A stretch of 64,000 bases of DNA from NCBI GenBank assembly GCA_009763385.1, contig CM019822.1, positions 14,031,950 to 14,095,949 of the forward strand. The letters are read 5' to 3'. Below, piece by piece: positions 20,786 through 33,852 of the stretch. Positions within the stretch are counted from its first letter, which is position 1; the number at the start of each line of letters is the position of its first letter. Below the pieces are notes generated by a model, which did no database searches, was not told the DNA's origin, and saw only the letters and a list, made by a program, of their open reading frames with translations. Position numbers and translations under genes: made by a program. Origin of the DNA: Coix lacryma-jobi var. lacryma-jobi (Eukaryota > Streptophyta > Magnoliopsida > Poales > Poaceae).

Positions 20786-22750
20786 AGGAATCAGTTTATT
20801 TGCCCCCATCTTCACAGAGTCATCATAGTCCAGAGGGTGCTACATATATGAAAATCAGGTTGATAGCATTCTTGATCATGGTTTTCACTCACTCAATGTA
20901 GATATTGATCCTCAATTGTGCAATATTATCCTTAGGTTACCACTTTTTGTTAGGATGTTTAATGTTTTCACATGTGGTATATCTAGTATATGTATACTTG
21001 GCTACTTGCCGTTGCCACCAATAGAACCTTGTTTGGTTTCCTCAGTGATGAAATATATGACATGAGAAAATTCTACCTGCGATTCTTTTTTCCCAGAAAA
21101 GACCACCACCAGGAGATGATGTGCTTCCTATACAAATCGAATTGTCACTCTTTTCTTTGGCCCATTCCTTGCTCTGCTTCCAAAACCATTTGTGATGCTG
21201 GTGTGAAAGAATCCAATCTTAATCTGTGTGTGCCCACAGTTTTGGAACAACGGCCCTGGTGCGGTGGAGCACTTATCAAGTTGCTCAACGAGCCGTGAGG
21301 ACTGTAGAACGCTGACGCACTGGGTGAAGTGAGCCAGTGATGATCAGTTTTTTGGATGGTTTTGCTAGAGACTGTTGCGCATCTTCTTATCATCTGCAGG
21401 TCCAGACTAGAAGCCAACGAACTTTTCTCATCCAGGACCAGGAGGAGGCAGGGGCCAACTTTCCTGTGATGGTCCTTGCTTGATGGATTGCCGTTCGTAC
21501 CGAGGTCTGTTGCGCATACACGCTGGACGCTGCCTGTCTTTCAGATTAACTTTGCGCTTTGTCGAATTTTATTTGGTCGCATAGACCGATCAGAGTGGGC
21601 ACAGGTTCATTGTAGCGGGACTGCCTCCAGTGAGGCCGTGCGGCCGTGTCCCGGCTGTGTTTCACGTGAACTCATGAAAGGCTGGAACGATCTGTACTGG
21701 TTACTCCACGGCTGCACGAAGTACTTATCGCAACATCCCTCGTCCATCTTAAGTCGTCGAATCGGATTCGTCTTCTCGTGCCTCAGGAGTCAGGAGCCAC
21801 GACAACAAGAATCATCATGAATATAACCTTGTCTCTCTTACGTTTGGGAAGTGGGAAAACACACACGCCTATGGACACGAATTGATCCTGTAGAGCACAA
21901 CGTTCCACCTTTTTCCACGAACGGAAATGACTATCTTTCTTGTAAAGACCCTCTACTACTTTGTTCGGTAAAAGAAAACTTTGCCCACCAATATGTGTTT
22001 AATATATTTATCGTAAATAATTGATTCTAATAGAAATTTAATGTTTTATTCAACTAGTTGAATGCTTGTGCATTAGCGGATAGTAAAAGCTTACATCACC
22101 AATAACAGGTGGTACAACACATCTCTTGATTTGTGATGTGCATACATTTGAGTATGTCAAGATAGTCAATGCGAATGGGCCAATGACTAAGGTCAGACAA
22201 AAGGTTTGAGCCTATAGACTACAAGTGGTGAAGGATGAACATGGAGATTTAGGGACCAAAGGCTGCAGACTGGAGCATGGTAATCCTTCACCACTTGTAC
22301 CACAAGAGACTACAAAGGTTTTAGTGCTTTATTTGTCAAGTATATGAATCTTTGTGGTACATTTTTCTATTCGTATGGAATGCACAAATAGGATATTTGA
22401 ATGTTTTGGTAGTATCACCGTCAAGAAGGTGAGAATACATTGAGGTGAACGAGAAATAAGTATTGACGAATATAATGTCACGGTAATGAGTAGCATCAAG
22501 GTCTACACTCGTCCATAGCCTCATAAACTCAAGTGATGTATAGCCTCATGAACTCGAGTGATGTTTGTGGGTTGGATAGTTTGGTGTTCTTATCATCCCA
22601 TGCTCGAATCTCTTAGCATCACCATGATGTTTGCCATTACCTTCAGCATGTGTGTGTCTAGATCAATATTGTTATACACTATGGGCGTGTTTGGTAATAT
22701 GGCCCTCGCCGGCATGGTCGGCCAGCCAGGCCATGGCCAGCTCAAGCCCG
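20786..22750. other. PRP31 3' flank and intergenic DNA
   Basis: The first part is probably former 3' untranslated sequence of the PRP31 copy. An acceptor-like CCCACAG near 21240 is followed by a short open stretch that matches nothing known to me. From about 21830 the DNA is AT-rich with no gene signal. Confidence 0.4.
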
Positions 22751-22868
22751 GTTCTTATGGTGCAACTTTGTTTATTTGATTCTTATGTTTCTATCCAGTC
22801 AGGTCGTGGGTTCTTATGGTGTAACTTCGTATGTTTGATTTTTATGTTTCTACCGAGTCAGGCCGTGT
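22751..22868. repeat. 59-bp tandem duplication
   Basis: Units 22751-22809 and 22810-22868, both starting GTTCTTATGGTG, differ at several positions, so this is an older duplication. No function is apparent. Confidence 0.75.
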
Positions 22869-23254
22869 TAGGATTGTGTTTGATAGGGTGTATAGATAGT
22901 TAGGATAACCTTGCAACCTTACCCCCTCTTTCTCTCTTTGGCATTCCACCGAGCACCTGCTAGGAACACCAGCGTCCATGCTCAGGTGCTTCGCCCGAGG
23001 CGGCGAGCGACGTCGACGGAGACCTGAAGGAGGACGAGCGGACCAAGCGGCAGACATGGAACTAACGACGGTGGAGGAGCTCTACGGCGACATGGCTCCA
23101 TGCCGAGAAGATCGGGCGGTGAACACGGAACGAGTGGTGGTGCGGCACCGCGTCCTCCTCTGCACCTCCCCGCCATCCCCGCTCCCGCAGCTCGCCTCCC
23201 ACGCCCTTTTCCTGGCTCACCTCTGCTCCGAACTTCACACCCTCGCTGTTCATG
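22869..23254. other. GC-rich flank interrupted by a solo LTR
   Basis: A GC-rich stretch with an ATG at 22978 and open frames running up to the insertion point, continuing after it at 26374 with similar composition. It may be an exon of a broken gene, but I recognise no domain. Confidence 0.35.
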
Positions 23255-23998
23255 TGTGACACCCTGAAAATCGCTTTTGAGAAAATAGAATTTAATATGA
23301 CTTTGTTTATTTATTTTTTATGAAACACATAGGACAAATAATAATTTTTGGTGAATTAATAAATTAAGTTAGGGCTTAGAAACATTTTTGTTGCATTCAT
23401 GCCAGTGCACATTATTTTGTTTGAGTGTAGAAATAGTGTTGGGTGGTTCAAATTCAAATCAAATTTGAATTTGAACAAGTTTTGCTTTGAAAATAAAGAA
23501 AAAGCTTTTTCTTTTCTCTCCTCCCTCCACTCACCCTTTCCGGCCCGAGCTGCAAGCCAGCCCAGCCGCGGCCCAGCTCTAGCTCGGCCCGCTCCCTCCC
23601 TTCCTCTCCTCTCCCCGCGCGCGCAAGCCCGCCCAGCGGCCCGTCTCTTCTCCTCCTCGCGCGCAAGTCACGGCCTGCTTCTGGCCCGCCTCCGTTCCCT
23701 TCCGCCTCGCGCAAACCCCGACCCAAGTCTGGCTTGCCCGCTCGCCCGCGTGCTACACCGCCCTCGCCTGCGAGCCCACTGACACCTGGCCTCCGCGCGT
23801 CAGCCGCTCCCCACTCCCCCTGCCAACCGGGCCCGCTCGTCAGCGACTCGGCGCCTCTTCTCCTACCTCCCGCCTGCGCGAGTGTGCGCCGTCGAGCCCC
23901 TTCCCTCCTGAAACCGTCGGTGAGTGGCCATAATGGCCACTCGGCCATTAAGTGGCCTCAATGGAACGCCAGCGCCTCTTCACCGCACCCCGAAGTCC

Positions 23999-24005
23999 TA
24001 TAAAG
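23999..24005 (+). promoter_or_regulatory. TATA box in the solo LTR
   Basis: TATAAAG lies at the 3' edge of the GC-rich zone of the LTR, where an LTR promoter is expected. Confidence 0.5.
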
Positions 24006-25803
24006 CCCCCGGTTGAAGCCCTCCTCCGTCCTCTTCCCTAACCCCGAGCCCCCTCCCTCACCTCCGCTCGGCGTCGGCCCTGCAGAGCCCTCCCCGGCGT
24101 CGTGAGTTCTCTCAATCGAGCCTGCGGTAACTCCTCTCCCTCCCCCATGCCCTTTCTTCTGAGTCTGGTGCTCGGTAATGGCGTATCAGCGAGCTCCGAG
24201 CCTTCGTTAATGGCGCCGCTGCATAGAGGAGCCGCTCCGGTGGTCTCCACCCCTCGCTAACCCTACCCTCGAGTTTGCTAGGCCTCCCTGAGTTTTCCGG
24301 TAGCCTTGGTTTGGTCTGGAGTGGCCGGGAACGCCATCCCGGCGGCCCGTCGCCGAGCTCCGGCGCTCACCCATGGTGCGCCGCGGCGGGAGCGCCGCTT
24401 CGGCTGGCCGGCTTTGCCCCGTGTGCTCTGCGCCGTTCGATCGTCAGCTGACGGCCAGGATTAGGACCCAAACCCCGAAGGGGTATAGACCGGGTCTACG
24501 GACCCGTAGACCGCAACCCTGCACACGGTCCACCGCCAGCTGGTGGACCGGCCAATCAGCCCGCGCCGCGTGGCGGCCGCGTCAGCAGTTGACGCGGTCA
24601 GCGTCGGCAAGCCCCGCCACTTTTGCACTTTAGCCCTCGAGCTTTTGTGAAATTAACCCGCGGTCCGCTACGGTTCAAAATAATTAGATTTAGGTCATGT
24701 TTTCTTGTAGCTTAACCCCTGCGCTTTTCAGAAATAGAACCCGCCGTCTAGACCTTTCTGTTTCACGTGCTAGCCCCTGTTGGCTACGTTTATTTACACA
24801 TAGGTCCTCATTTTTCACAGGCTAGCCCTTAGGAAATTGTTTTTATTTACAAAAGAGCCCCTGAAACTTATTTTCTTTATAACTTTCTCATTTTTAGTCC
24901 GATTAGATTGATCTTTACGTTCATGTGATCGTATCGACGAGTAGAATAGTTTTATATATGTTTCTCTACCTGTTTTTGATGCTTGGTGTACTCTTCTAAT
25001 AGAAATATTAATTGTTTGCATGAAATGATTGAGAATGGATGCTTGTGTGGTGCCTTTGACCCCGTTTAGAGTTCAAGCTGTTCAAGGTTATCAAAAAGAA
25101 GATCTCTAAAGAAGTGAGACCATCAACACGAGTTATTGGAAGGCAAGTATAACCTACGGTTTCCTTGTTACCTATTAAATGCAAGACTCAATAATCATTA
25201 TGCATGTGTCAAACTTGATGAACCGTAGGACAATACTAGATTCATTTGAACTTATTGCCTTGTACCTATGAGAGGGTTTTTGCATAACTTGATTAGAAAT
25301 GCTATGCACAATTTATTGCTATTATGTTAACACTGATTAATGATTATGGAACAATGTTAAAAGAGGCTTTTTAACCACATTAGGGCATTGGAGCATGCTT
25401 TTCGCTCAGTGACCCACCCCAGGGACTATCTTTTAAAGCGGCTACCCGGGAGATCTCGTACAGCCTTGGGAATCACATGGCTCTGATCTTAGTCGTATAA
25501 CTAGACTCTCTCTAGCTTGTAGTAGTTACCGAAAGGCGCTAGAGGGGGGACTAGGTTTAAGAATGGCTTCCTTGCCTGTCAAGATGTGTACTGGTCGACT
25601 GTCAGGTGTGCCATCTTGAAGGGGGCCTCCATTCGCCTAGACGTCGAAACCTTGCGGCTACTACTTGTTAGGGTAGCTAGTGAAAGGCTACGTAGTGAAA
25701 CCCTGTCGTACTTCCATAGAGGAGGTAATGTGGGACTTGCAAACCTCGGCATATGAGAATCATGACCTAAGGTGAAAGTGTACAACCTCTGCAGAGTGTA
25801 AAC

Positions 25804-25827
25804 CTGATATATCAGCCGTGCTCACGG
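25804..25827. promoter_or_regulatory. two adjacent palindromes conserved between gypsy-type LTRs
   Basis: CTGATATATCAG (perfect, 12 bp) is directly followed by CCGTGCTCACGG (5-bp arms, 2-nt loop). The same 24 bases occur at 54374-54397 in the LTR that is otherwise clearly diverged. A function is not known to me. Confidence 0.6.
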
Positions 25828-26373
25828 ATACGAGTGGCTCGGATCCTTTATAAGTAGTTCATGGTGGGGTATGTTGGTGGTTGGTTGTCTACCTCTTTTT
25901 AACATAATGATTATCACATATCAAGGGATAACAGGGTTCATACATTTAGTAATGTAAGATTAACATAAAATATGACCAACCTAAAATGCTAACCGCAATT
26001 AACCGAGTCAAACCTTTGAGCCTTGCATCCCCGTAGTTATACTTGCTGAGCATGGTGAGCTGACGCCTGTCATTGGTTCACAAAAATCCCGGATGGGTAC
26101 CAGATGGTGGATTCAAGTGAAGTATTACAAAAGATGTCCCAAGAGTTCTAGGCGGGTGTCCCCCCAGTCAACCATCCCTATGGAGTTTGGAGTCTCGAAG
26201 AGTAGTTTCCGCTCTGCTTTGTTTTAAGTGTAAGCCTTGTTGTATCTATGTTTCGATATATAATGAAACATTGTCTTTGAGAAATTCCATATTTGTTGCT
26301 ATATGTGTCTTGTGGACTTCCTGGACACACATATAGTTAGCACTTGGTATTCTTCAGAAAACAGGGTGTTACA

Positions 26374-27440
26374 TCGTGATCGCCTTGTCACTCGCGCCAA
26401 ACGCTGTCGTCCCTGCGCTCCGAAGCAGCCCGCGCCACACGTCCCTGGGGCGAGAAAGGGGAAGGCGAAGGGAAGGGAGGAGGTGAGAGTTGAGAGGCAT
26501 AGGTGGAGGTGACCGACTCTCTCACCCATTAGCTCCATCCAGCCACTCCGCTGGCTTTGTCGGTCTAGCTCCAAAAAAAACGCTCCCCCCATCGTTTTTC
26601 TGGAGCCTAGCTCAAGTGCTTTAAGCTTTGTGTTGGGGTGGACTCCAAGACTGGACCAGCAACTCCAACACACGGGAGGTTGCATCTGGAGAGCTCGAGC
26701 CACCCTTCTGGCCCCATAGCAAACACACCTTGCAAGGATATGAAATAGAGTCATCATCTACCTCATCTATTTTGACATACCTAAATATGTCCTTTTCTGA
26801 AATTGTACTTAACAACATCAGTGCACATAAAGTTGATATGTGCATGCGAAAAGAAACAACCTGTATTTATGTATGCAATATGGAAGAAGACCCCAAGAAT
26901 TACTTTGTACGGGTGGTGTTAGTTAGGTGTGACCGCGAAATGTAAATCGTGATTGACACAAATTAAGGTTGCTCGTGGATGTTTATAATGGCGGTGTATG
27001 TGAGGATTATGGCGATCAACGGGCATTTTGTCTAGGTCACCTACGATTTTTTTGACCTAAGAGGTCATCTACGGTTTCACCACTAGTTTTTATAAGGAAA
27101 GCGAAATTAATAGGTCATTGAGAAAAAGAAGTGAGGGTACTGCAGGAGGAAATGTCTTTTTATGTATCGATAGGTTAAATCTATCAATTTTTTTATATAA
27201 TGTCTTTTTATCTATCGATAGATTTTATGTAGTTAAATATATCAAATTTTTTAATATGTGACCTAGTAGACAACTGTAGCATAAATTTTACACCATAATC
27301 AAAGGGTAGATTTAGCATCAACAAAAATTATCAACGGATAAATAACAAAAGTCATTGCGGAAACGGGAGGACTACATACCCGGGCGGACTACATGCCCTA
27401 CACTCTTGTGCTCCCATAATTGTCTAGTATACTGGTAGAG
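26374..27440. other. intergenic, nothing assigned
   Basis: GC-rich to about 26510 (the continuation of the DNA split by the solo LTR), then ordinary AT-rich intergenic sequence up to the ALDH2B promoter. No gene supported. Confidence 0.4.
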
Positions 27441-27629
27441 CACAACATTGTCATGCTTCTCACTCCCTTTTTATCTGGACGTGCGTCGTCAGCAAGATAG
27501 CAACTACACTCTTCTGTCACGCGACGCGAGACTCTGCTTTCCATCCTCGAGACGGCCTTTGGCGGCTAGGCCTCTCCGAAAGAATCGCAAGGCAGCCGAG
27601 CAACTGAGCAAGGGAGGCCATTGCTCTCC

Positions 27630-27635
27630 TATATT
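27630..27635 (+). promoter_or_regulatory. possible TATA box of ALDH2B
   Basis: TATATT about 105 bp upstream of the ALDH2B start codon is the best TATA-like sequence at a suitable distance. Weak evidence, from position and composition only. Confidence 0.35.
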
Positions 27636-27735
27636 GGTCTTATAGAGAGTTGCCTGGCAAACGTATCCATCCCCCGGAGGCCGGAGGCCGGAGCTGAACC
27701 TGATCTTGCAGGCTCAGCGCCTGCTTGAGGAGGGC

Positions 27736-30700
27736 ATGGCTGCAAGGAGGGCTGCTTCCTCCGTCCTCTCTCGCTTCCTCCTCACAAAGCCTTCGCCTGC
27801 TTCTGCTGCTTCTTCCGCCGGCAAATCCGCTCTCCTCGGAGCAGGTGACGATCTCTCATGGATCCTGTTTCTTTCTTGATTCATCTCTCTGCTCATGATC
27901 GCAATCGAGCTCTGATTCTGCCGTCTTGCCTTCGCTTATCATTTTACTGTTACCGTTTCAATCACCTCATCACGTCGTCAGGTGTAGCGCCTTTGTCTTT
28001 TCTCCTGTCAAGTCTGTTCTCTGTTCTCATTGTTGATTGTTGGTATCTGAAGAACAGTAGAAAGCGATAGACATCACTGGTTGTTGAGCACGCCGATCAG
28101 CATGCCCAACAACTAACGTCATCAGTGACTCATGGCACTAAGGTAGCCTGAATTTTTTCTTCCCACACTTAAAAAAAATCCTCCCAAGTTACTCGGCAGG
28201 TGAGATCTTACCAGCCATATCAGAAGGGAGTTTGCAAAAGAACTATAGTTGCATACTCGGTGGTTTCTGCTGCAACAGTGTGTTTTTCCATGTTCCATAC
28301 TTCCATAGTTCCATGGCTTGAGTTGCGTGCTCACCTACCATGCGTCAACGAACTAGTTTTAAGCAAGTACTAATCGAACGCGATGAAATTGTTTCGTCAG
28401 TCCATGGATTCTCCTTTCAGCAATTTGTGATGTGATTCATGCTCTAGCTGAAACTTTTGGCTTTATCGAACGCGTTCTGTTGCCAGGGGCTCTTCTTCAC
28501 AGGTTCAGCACTGCACCGGCAGCCGCCGCTGCCACCGCAGAGGAGCCAATCCACCCCGCCGTGGAGGTGAGGCACACCCAGCTCCTCATCAATGGCAAGT
28601 TCGTCGACGCCGCTTCTGGTATGGCAAGCTAAGTACCTTGGGCCTGCAGTCGATCGATGGCGTTCATCGGGGTCTCAGCGACTTGTCTCTTTCACCAGGG
28701 AAGACGTTCCCGACGCTGGACCCGCGCACCGGCGAGGTCATCGCGCGCGTCGCCGAGGGCGACAGCGAGGACATCGACCGCGCCGTCGCCGCCGCCCGCA
28801 GGGCCTTCGACGAGGGCCCGTGGCCGAGGATGACCGCCTACGTGCGTGACCACAGCACCCGCCGCTCCTCCATTTTGGCACGGTTCGTTGGCACACGCTG
28901 AGGACAGTCCGCGCTAACCAACGGACGGCGCATGGTTGCAGGAGCGGTGCCGGGTGCTGCTGCGGTTCGCGGACCTGATCGAGCGGCACGCGGAGGAGAT
29001 CGCGGCGCTGGAGACGTGGGACAACGGGAAGACGCTGGCGCAGGCGGCGGGCGCCGAGGTGCCGATGGTGGCGCGGTGCATCCGGTACTACGCCGGGTGG
29101 GCGGACAAGATCCACGGCCTGGTGGCGCCGGCGGACGGCGCGCACCACGTGCAGGTGCTGCACGAGCCCGTCGGCGTGGCCGGGCAGATCATCCCCTGGA
29201 ACTTCCCGCTGCTCATGTTCGCCTGGAAGGTCGGCCCGGCGCTCGCCTGCGGCAACACCGTCGTCCTCAAGACCGCCGAGCAGACGCCGCTCTCCGCGCT
29301 CTACGTCGCCAACCTCCTCCACGAGGTCGGCGGCTAGCGGGACACATGCCCCCCCACCCCCCCGAACATATTACGTGTCATCGTCAGTTTGTCTCGATCG
29401 TAATAAACTTTGCCGTCACCGTGGCCTGCGTCTCGTGGCTGTTCGTTGTTGCTTGCAGGCTGGACTCCCCGAGGGCGTTCTGAACGTGGTGTCCGGCTTC
29501 GGTCCGACGGCCGGCGCCGCGCTCTGTAGCCACATGGGTGTTGACAAGGTAGCCCAGCTCAGCCCCGGCCGGCCTTTCCATGCATGCTTCTTCAGTAGCC
29601 TAGCCAGCGCTGATCGGATCCCTGAACAACCTGCACGTTTTTTTTTTTTTGGTGCAGCTTGCGTTCACGGGATCGACGGGCACGGGGCAGATCGTGCTCG
29701 AGCTGGCGGCGAGGAGCAACCTGAAGCCGGTGACGCTGGAGCTTGGCGGCAAGTCCCCTTTCGTCGTCATGGACGACGCCGACGTCGACCAGGCCGTCGA
29801 GCTCGCGCACCAGGCGGTCTTCTTCAACCAGGTGCGTGTGTCCAGCTGCAAGTCTCCAATGGTGGATGTTGCTGTGTCTGTGTTGGAGCAAAAACTACTG
29901 CCGATTCTGAGCTCTGGAACGCTTTCCCGACGCATATCATATAGGGCCAATGCTGCTGCGCCGGGTCGCGGACGTTCGTGCACGAGCGCGTGTACGACGA
30001 GTTCGTGGAGAAGTCCAAGGCCCGCGCCCTGAAGCGCGTGGTCGGCGACCCCTTCAGGAGCGGGGTCGAACAGGGGCCTCAGGTACGTACGCGCGCGCTT
30101 CAATTTCTCAGCGTCGCCGCCGGGTGCATCCGTTTCGACCAGTCTCAGACACCCCCGGCCCTGAAACTGAAATCTTCTCCTTGCGCTGCTGCGTCGTCAG
30201 ATCGACGGCGAGCAGTTCAGCAAGATCTTGCGGTACGTCCAGTCCGGCGTCGACAGCGGCGCCACCCTGGTCACCGGCGGCGACAGGGTAGGCAACAGGG
30301 GCTTCTACATACAGCCGACGGTGTTCGCCGACGCCAAGGTAATAAGGCTCAGCGAGCATCTACCAGAAGTCCAGAACATCATGCCCTTCGTTCGATTTCG
30401 ATCTCGACTTGCTCAGTGGCTCCACCATCTCTGTGCCGTCTGTAGGACGAAATGAAGATCGCTCGGGAGGAGATATTCGGGCCGGTGCAGACCATCCTCA
30501 AGTTCAGGTAGGTACACACGCATGAATGGTCGATCTTGTGCCGACACAGGGGCAATGGTGTGTTCTGCGTGACGTGACGACTGACGGCGCAGAGCTGCCA
30601 CGCGCACGCGTGCTCTCTTTGTTGCTTGTGTTGTGTGGCAGCGGCATGGAGGAGGTGATCCGGCGCGCGAACGCGACGCAGTACGGGCTGGCGGCGGGGG

Positions 30701-30915
30701 TGTTCACGCGGAGCCTGGACGCGGCCAACACCCTGTCCCGGGCGCTGCGGGCGGGCACCGTGTGGGTCAACTGCTACGACGTGTTCGACGCCACCATCCC
30801 GTTCGGCGGCTACAAGATGAGCGGCGTCGGGCGGGAGAAGGGCGTCTACGCGCTCCGCAACTACCTCCAGACCAAGGCCGTCGTCACGCCCATCAAGGAC
30901 CCCGCGTGGCTGTAA
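27736..30915 (+). CDS. ALDH2B: mitochondrial aldehyde dehydrogenase, ALDH2B type (10 exons, 547 aa)
   Basis: It oxidises acetaldehyde and other aldehydes to acids with NAD+ in the mitochondrial matrix; the maize relative rf2 restores fertility to T-cytoplasm male-sterile plants. Exons: 27736-27844, 28487-28618, 28699-28841, 28942-29325, 29459-29548, 29658-29831, 29945-30082, 30201-30338, 30446-30507, 30642-30915. All introns start GT and end AG, and the exons join in frame to 548 codons including the stop; maize rf2 is about the same length. The first residues (MAARRAASSVLSRFLL) form an Arg/Ser/Ala-rich presequence. Key residues are Asn215 (IIPWNFPLL), the cofactor loop FTGSTGTG, Glu314 (LELGGKSP) and the nucleophile Cys348 in GQCCCAGSRT; the 34-residue gap between Glu and Cys equals that of human ALDH2. 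It ends VTPIKDPAWL, more like rf2b than rf2a. It appears complete and functional. Confidence 0.96.
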
Positions 30916-30991
30916 TCACATTCCTCACTCAGTCACTCACCGGCGCTGCGCCGATTCTCGCCGGTGCTCCACACCAGAGAATGTGATGACC

Positions 30992-30997
30992 AATAAA
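30992..30997 (+). terminator. polyadenylation signal of ALDH2B
   Basis: AATAAA, 77 bp after the stop codon, is the canonical near-upstream element at a typical distance. Confidence 0.6.
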
Positions 30998-31015
30998 AGA
31001 ACCGATACAAACACC

Positions 31016-31771
31016 CAGCTCCGAGTCCTTTTCCCCTCCCGTGACTATCACCTTAGTCCAGGCTTCTTCTTCCTCCAACTTTAAATCCGGACAAACCATC
31101 TCTCTTAGCTCTCAAAATCGTGTAGTTACCACTACTCTGTCTCGGTTAGAAGTGGTTTCAAGGTGAATTATCAATTTCAATTAAAAATATTGGTAAACAC
31201 CTTAATAGAGTTTCTAAACTAAAGGAAATCTCTCTAAACTTATTAAAACTTCAATAAAATTTCTAGATATAGACTGGGACACGGTAATAAAAAAAAATAA
31301 ATATAATGAAAATATATCTAGAGGCTTTTACAAATTAGATTCAGCTACGGTAAAATAGAAAAAAATACCTTCAAAAAAATGGAAAATTTTCAAAACATTC
31401 TAATAAATATTTAAATGTGTTTTTAAAACATACATTAATGTCGAATGCACTTATTTTGTGGATGCAACCAATATTTTGAGAATGTGAAACTACATTATGT
31501 CATGGAAAGTTTTTAAAATGCATTTAAAAGTTACTAAATTGTTTTTTTTTCAAAAAAATAAGTTTTTGTGGATATTTCCTCATTGTCTAGGATTTTACTC
31601 AAAACTTTTAGAAGCTTAAAGACAGTTTTCACGGTTTACAAACTTTATGAAGTGTTTACTAGAATTTTAATTATATAAATGACTAAATCGCCTGACGCAG
31701 GAAGGTAGTTTAAATAATTTTTAAAATTGAGGGATGTAGTTTACTGGTTTTGGAGTTAGAGGAGAAAGCTT
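31016..31771. other. AT-rich intergenic, nothing seen
   Basis: The 3' flank of ALDH2B. Low-complexity AT-rich DNA without open frames of note or clear repeat ends. Confidence 0.5.
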
Positions 31772-32042
31772 GAACTGTAACAATAGTTTTTTTTTGATAA
31801 GGTACAAATTGGACGCACACAACCCATACACACCACACTCACACCACCATACGCACACACACGTGTGCGCGTCCGTACACACGCAAAGAGAGATTGGGAA
31901 GCTCGCTGTCTCCAGGTCGCCTCCAGTGCGCGGGAAACGCGCAGTACCACCGAACGCGCACGCGTGCGTGTACCTGTAAAATCTGGAAAAATCCAGAGAA
32001 AAGGTGCGACACCAGGGTTTGAACCCTGGTGGGTAGCGTCCC

Positions 32043-32429
32043 TGTTAGATATGTGTCGAATATGTGTATACTCCGGTTACAGTTGGACTTGAGTTGTATT
32101 AGGGGCTAGGATAGAGTTGGAGTCGAACTTTGTATCCTAGGGGGCCATAAATATGAGGCAACCCCTGTTGTAACCAGAGAGACGACTTGACGGCTGGTTT
32201 GGGTGGCGGCGAGGCCGCGGGATCGCCCGGATGCCGGTGTAGCTGCTGTTTTATGGGGAGGAGCGCCCGTAGTCATGCCCCGAGGATTAGGCACATCGCT
32301 GAACCTCGTTAAAAAACATCGTGCCTTGGTGTCGTTCTCGTTTGCGTATTTTCTTCTATGGTGGTTATGCTTCCGCATTCTTCAGTTAGCAGATCCGTTT
32401 GGGTCTGGAACTAACCGTGCACTCTAACA
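32043..32429 (+). repeat. 5' LTR of the non-autonomous element
   Basis: 387 bp, TG...CA ends. A TATA-like stretch (CATAAATATGAGG near 32145) and a GC-rich middle follow LTR promoter layout. Confidence 0.92.
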
Positions 32430-32430
32430 A

Positions 32431-32446
32431 GTGGTATCGGAGCCAG
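32431..32446 (+). other. primer-binding site (initiator Met tRNA type)
   Basis: GTGGTATCGGAGCCAG starts one base after the 5' LTR. It matches the TGGTATCAGAGCC primer type with one difference. Confidence 0.8.
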
Positions 32447-33852
32447 ATTCATAGAAGAAGATCGCAGGAGGTGCAATGGATATGTTCCACACCTCGCAAA
32501 GCTTGCACAGGTGTGTTCGGTGAAGAACATGGCGCAAGGTGGAGCATGACGGCGATCGACGACTCGATCAGTGGAGTTGGAAACTTCGAGCGGGTGGCTC
32601 AAACCGTCCAATGGGTTGCAATCAACAGGGATCCGTCCAGACGTGGAGATCGGGTTGATGGCGACTGGTGGCTGCTGTTCGATAGGGGTCGGTCAGATGT
32701 GACGACCAAGTTCGACGGTGCGGCTGAAAGACGTCGTGGATGAAGACGATGACTTTGACTCATGATCAGATTGATGAGAGTTCGATTTTGATCAAGGTGT
32801 TTGTTGCGGGCTCAAGATGGAGCAGCAACGGTAATGGCAAGAGCCATGGTGGACTCGGCGTATTATGGAGAAGTCTTGTTCAAGGTCACGTGCACTGTGT
32901 TGGCACGGGATGTGAGACGTATGTGATGCATATGCTTATGACGTACGTTGCATGGAGTCATGGACGGGTGATGCAGGGTGATCATATGGATATGCATACT
33001 ACACGATGCATGTACGATCAATTGTATGGACATAGGCCTTCCATGGGACTCGGACTCAGAAACATGCAACAACAGGAAAATATGCATGTGTACATACGGT
33101 TTCACGGAACAAAAGAGCATAAAGGAACGGACAGCCGAGGAATCGAGTTGATGTGGACTCGTGTGTAGCTTAGGTTCCTGGCTTCGTAAAAGAAACCGAG
33201 AGTCTACGAGATTGCAGATCAATAGCAATCAAAGTTGTTTATGACTGTTACGACGGTTGGAGATGAACAGGGCGACACTCAAGCGGGTTGATTTTGTCGT
33301 GTGCAAGCGGCAGGACGGTCGACGAGGCTTGTGAACGGCGCGGCTATGGTGAAGAGGCTAGCAGTGTCATGCTAGTCATACCGTGAGACAGAGACGACGA
33401 TGGGATCAGCGACGACGACGTAGGAGCGTGGCGGCTGATGGAGTTCTTCATTCTCTGTGGCGTGGCGACACGTGACGCGAACTCCGGATGCGGTTTTGCA
33501 TTGGAGGAGTTTGTGTGCTTCCAAGACAGCAAGGTACGTGGATCGATTCAAGTTGTATGTGGGATCGAAGGACGTATGGCTGAGTTGGAAAGAAGTATAG
33601 ATGGTGGATGTCTATACTTGCAACTAGAGTAATCTGGTTGGTCCAGTTCTGCAGGAGGCTACAGTGTAAGACGTCGGACGTAGCAATGCAGTGGAAAAGA
33701 AGAGCAAGCTAATATGTCAGTTTTCATATGAGACTCAGATAGTGGTTGTGAAATTCTCAGTGTCACATATACAGTCAGGTTGAGTATGATATTGGATTCA
33801 GTTAGCTCGTGTGGTGTCTAATAGGAGCAGACGTGCTTCAGGAGTCAGACAT

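Larger units (their letters stand above)
23255..26373 (+). mobile_element. solo LTR, gypsy-type (about 3.1 kb)
   Basis: The ends TGTGACACCCTG and CAGGGTGTTACA give TG...CA with matched inverted tips. The flanks TCATG (23250-23254) and TCGTG (26374-26378) are a 5-bp target duplication with one CpG-type difference. Inside are a GC-rich promoter zone with TATAAAG at 23999-24005, an AT-rich transcribed part, and the pair of palindromes at 25804-25827. No internal domain, primer site or second LTR adjoins it, so it is a solo LTR left by LTR-LTR recombination. Layout and motifs resemble the maize xilon/diguus (Tekay chromovirus) type; I am less sure of the lineage than of the LTR call. Confidence 0.87.

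Noticed and set aside
21240..21330. Exon-like stretch after an acceptor site (frame opening FWNNGPGAVEHL)
   Set aside because: The protein matches no family I know and no joining exon is evident.
22683..26722. GGCGTGTTTGG and CAAACACACC as ends of one MITE interrupted by the solo LTR
   Set aside because: Similarity is limited to about 11-14 bp, no target duplication is found, and the interior is GC-rich and unlike a MITE.
28738..29322. Long minus-strand open frame over ALDH2B exons
   Set aside because: It is a shadow frame of a GC-rich coding exon; the plus-strand exon structure explains the region fully.
32015..32026. A tRNA gene (GGGTTCAAACCC T-arm on the minus strand)
   Set aside because: No complete cloverleaf; the motif is better explained as the B box of the SINE-like element bounded by a 17-bp target duplication.
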